From IMG/VR virus record IMGVR_UViG_3300012931_000056, positions 1-32,355 of that record: DNA of 32,355 nucleotides; one strand, written 5' to 3'. The notes below the pieces were generated by a model. That model was not told where the DNA came from and ran no database searches. It saw nothing but the letters and a program-made list of their open reading frames with translations. Both the position numbers and the translations under genes were made by a program. Numbering within the stretch: position 1 is the first letter of the stretch; each line of letters starts with the position of its first letter. Positions 30,292 to 32,355 of this stretch are shown in pieces. The stretch is from a virus.

Positions 30292-30792
30292 TTATTTAAT
30301 ACCTATTGCTTTATTAACTTCATGAACAACAAATCCCTGACAATTTTTTTGTCTTGCTTCAATTGTCGGTTTTAAAAATGGTCTTGCAGCCATTCTTTTT
30401 GTTCCAATTTCTAAATATTTGCCGTAATCAACGCCATGCTTTGTATATTGATCTCTAGCACCAAACAACATTTCATCCCAGCCTTTAACTTCAAAATCTA
30501 TGCTATCATTCAATTTTCCAGTGAAATTTGCTGGAAATTGTCCTGGCGATGAAGCTTGATGTTTAACTTTTCTTATTTTTTTTATTCCCTTAACTGTTCT
30601 TTCTTTACTTAACATATATAAACGACCAGTTTTGCTTTTATCATTGATCATTCCTCGACAATAACGAACCATATCTTTTCCTGCAAAATAAAAACCTTGA
30701 CGCAATCCCCTCGCTACATTAACGTCAATGTTTTCCATAACCATAAATGATTGAGCATTTTGCGGATCAGCTTGTATGTCAAATTTAATCAT
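30292..30792 (-). CDS. HK97 gp10-like tail-completion protein
   Basis: A 166-residue protein with an N-terminal helix (about 23-48), a basic loop (about 50-80) and the family's C-terminal signature DYGKYLEIGTKRMAARPF (about 122-139), followed by LKPTIEA. This family forms the joint between head-closure and tail proteins. It overlaps the head-closure gene by 4 bp and lies directly before the modular protein. Function is known for the family; the match is clear. Confidence 0.87.
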   Translation of the reverse strand: MIKFDIQADPQNAQSFMVMENIDVNVARGLRQGFYFAGKDMVRYCRGMINDKSKTGRLYMLSKERTVKGIKKIRKVKHQASSPGQFPANFTGKLNDSIDFEVKGWDEMLFGARDQYTKHGVDYGKYLEIGTKRMAARPFLKPTIEARQKNCQGFVVHEVNKAIGIK

Positions 30793-31508
30793 GTATAGTT
30801 CGCTGTTACGTCGCCTGCGCCTCTTAAATTAGATGCTAATTTCAAAAATCTACCTTCAGTTCCAAAATTCATTACACTTAAAATATCGTAACAATATTGA
30901 TCGGGCATAAATTTATTTTGATAAAACACCCAATCTTGACTTGATATTCTTATAATTGGATATGCCAATATGCTCCAACTATCATTTACTGTATGTCCTG
31001 TAATACTTGCAAATGTAATAGAAACTCCATTGTCTAATAATTGTGCAGTACTTGTTATATCTACATTTTCAGCAATCCAAGTTGTTCCATTATCGATAGA
31101 CCATTTAAAAGTATCTACAGTTCCAATGCTATCAATTACTATTAAATATGTTTCTCTTATTATTCCTGAAAATGTCCCGCTAATAGTTAAATCATCAATT
31201 CCAGTTCCAGAAAAAATAGGTACGTTTATAATAGGGATTGCCGGAACTCCTCTAATATAAAAATTATGTGTAATAGGTCTTTCTACCGCTCCAAATTGAG
31301 TGCCAACATTAGTTTGATCAAAAATAGTTTCATCGCTTGTTGTTTCTATTGATGCCCAACATTCTAATTTTGGTGTAAAATTTTCAGTAAAACTAATTCC
31401 TCCTTGTAATGGAGGTAAAATATTTCTATCATAAATATAAATTCGACTATTCATTGACCCTATATCTACTCGATCAAATGTTTTTATATATGTCTTTAAT
31501 CTAGCCAT
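30789..31508 (-). CDS. Head-tail joining / head-closure protein with inserted domain
   Basis: The N-terminal part (IGSMNSRIYIYDRN at 17-30, ECWASIET at 49-56, NFYIRGV at 82-88) and the C-terminal part (QDWVFYQNKF at 191-200, YDILSVMN at 207-214, FLKLA) match the SPP1 gp16-type head-tail joining family, which is normally about 110 residues. Here residues about 97-184 are an extra module (LTISGTFSG, then YLIVID and FKWSIDNGTTWI). Similar beta-sandwich modules recur in phage structural proteins. The start at 31508 has a weak ribosome-binding site; M19 is an alternative start with AGGG in front. Confidence 0.83.
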   Translation of the reverse strand: MARLKTYIKTFDRVDIGSMNSRIYIYDRNILPPLQGGISFTENFTPKLECWASIETTSDETIFDQTNVGTQFGAVERPITHNFYIRGVPAIPIINVPIFSGTGIDDLTISGTFSGIIRETYLIVIDSIGTVDTFKWSIDNGTTWIAENVDITSTAQLLDNGVSITFASITGHTVNDSWSILAYPIIRISSQDWVFYQNKFMPDQYCYDILSVMNFGTEGRFLKLASNLRGAGDVTANYT

Positions 31509-31535
31509 ATTTAATTAAGTGAATAAATTAATATT

Positions 31536-32240
31536 TCAAATATTAGAAACATTAGTACTAAAAATCATACCGCCAAATATACTTACGGCTTTGTATTTTT
31601 CATAAACATCTAAAATCATTTGCGGAATTAAATTTGCTCCGCTTCCTGAATTTACTGCAACATCATTACCGCGATTTTCGTATAAGAATGCACAATGTTG
31701 TAATAAAGCAAATTTCAAATCTGGATAATGTTGTACAAAAATAGTTGATGTACTACTTAATCCTGATGTAAATTCGATAAGAATAGCGTTATCTTGAGCT
31801 TGTATTTTTTCATACGGAAATCTTTGATCACTCAATAATAGAATTTGTCCATAATATTCTTTTGATACTGCTTGATAAATTGTTGTATCAACATCAGTCC
31901 ATAACCCTGTATCAATATCTAAATATTGAAATTTTTCTAATGATCTAAAATAACCTTTTCTTAACTCAAAAGCATTTGCATCAAAATTATTTCGATACGT
32001 TCTCCATTTAGTAGGCAATAATGTCATGCTCATATATTCTTCTGCATAATGTATTGCTGCATAAATAATCATATTTAAATAATCTGTTTGCTCTAATGGC
32101 GCATCTATTCTTAAATGCTGTTGAAAGTCATTCATCGAAATAGGTGATGTAGGTAATGTACTAAGGCGTATATACTGAAACGCCTCAGTTTCATTAACAT
32201 TTTTATACGGAGCATAAGATGCTAAATATGGAGATTGCAT
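31536..32240 (-). CDS. Head-tail connector, gp6-like family
   Basis: A 234-residue protein. The region PISMNDFQQHLRID (33-46), followed by DYLNMIIYAAIHYAEEYM (53-70) and LLPTKWRTY (74-82), is the gp6-like connector pattern, with a C-terminal helix (PDLKFALLQHCAFLYENRG at about 173-191) and DVYEKYKAVSI. The protein forms the ring below the portal. It precedes the head-closure gene by 27 bp in transcription order. Confidence 0.87.
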   Translation of the reverse strand: MQSPYLASYAPYKNVNETEAFQYIRLSTLPTSPISMNDFQQHLRIDAPLEQTDYLNMIIYAAIHYAEEYMSMTLLPTKWRTYRNNFDANAFELRKGYFRSLEKFQYLDIDTGLWTDVDTTIYQAVSKEYYGQILLLSDQRFPYEKIQAQDNAILIEFTSGLSSTSTIFVQHYPDLKFALLQHCAFLYENRGNDVAVNSGSGANLIPQMILDVYEKYKAVSIFGGMIFSTNVSNI

Positions 32241-32245
32241 CGTTA

Positions 32246-32355
32246 TTAAACTAAACTCAATACAACACTATTATTATAAAAAATTTCCCATTGTGTAGCT
32301 GATTTATAACCAATGGTTAATTGATCGTTAACAGCATTAAACGTTGCAGTATTAT
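32246..32355 (-). CDS. C-terminal end of an unknown virion protein (partial)
   Basis: An open frame enters from the right edge and stops at TAA 32246-32248, with a second TAA directly after. It encodes 36 residues ending SVVLSLV, with a beta-rich look (TIGYKSATQWEIFYNN). The connector gene starts 6 bp later. In this position a capsid-associated or head-decoration protein is common, but the fragment is too short to identify. Confidence 0.6.
   Translation of the reverse strand, partial: NTATFNAVNDQLTIGYKSATQWEIFYNNSVVLSLV

Overview
The window is a contiguous piece of a low-GC (about 30% by eye) tailed-phage or prophage genome with a contractile (myovirus) tail. The host is Gram-negative, because the lysis cassette carries a two-gene spanin with an outer-membrane lipoprotein subunit. 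The structural genes follow the order of the phage Mu tail module (sheath, tube, frameshifted chaperone, tape measure, gp43- to gp48-like baseplate proteins). The sequence does not identify the host; a low-GC gammaproteobacterium is a guess. No integrase, repressor, terminase, portal or capsid gene lies in the window, so temperate lifestyle and packaging type cannot be read here.

Layout. (1) Positions 1-6252, plus strand: an early or replication operon. It holds the tail of an unknown gene, RecT annealase, a YqaJ-type exonuclease, a 33-residue ORF, a two-helix membrane protein, and a DUF3127-like single-strand-binding protein with an acidic DDDIPF tip. After these come a 232-bp spacer with 20-bp tandem repeats, several small unknown proteins, an NPPY-type DNA methyltransferase and three more unknown proteins. 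Between two of the small genes (3445-3583) is a tRNA T-arm-like hairpin enclosed by a 21-bp inverted repeat. (2) Positions 6253-6273: a bidirectional terminator where the two transcription directions converge. (3) Positions 6276-7099, minus strand: a moron-like cassette with its own extended -10 promoter, a tiny candidate lipoprotein and a secreted protein with eight cysteines. (4) Positions 7131-9561, minus strand: a lysis and membrane cassette with endolysin, holin-like protein, overlapping spanins, an unusual HAD phosphatase and two membrane proteins. (5) Positions 9558-10116: a zinc-ribbon-like small protein and a VRR-NUC nuclease. (6) Positions 10116-32355, minus strand: the virion genes. 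Read in transcription order these are a partial gene, head-tail connector, head-closure protein, gp10-like protein, a modular protein of unknown role, sheath, tube, chaperone with -1 frameshift extension, tape measure, DNA-circularisation-type protein, hub, spike, gp46-, J- and gp48-like baseplate proteins, fibres, an attenuator-like terminator, and finally a 1776-residue fibre.

How it works together: RecT, the exonuclease and the SSB-like protein form a recombination set acting on phage DNA ends, and the methyltransferase probably modifies phage DNA. The tail operon builds a contractile injection machine. Its receptor-binding end is large and modular: a 1776-residue beta-helix fibre with three tandem modules of about 290 residues, a lectin-like fibre and a third fibre protein. 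Several structural proteins carry recurrent inserted beta-domains. The strongest mechanistic signal is a programmed -1 frameshift in the tail chaperone. The most puzzling non-coding signal is the tRNA-like structured element at 3445-3583.
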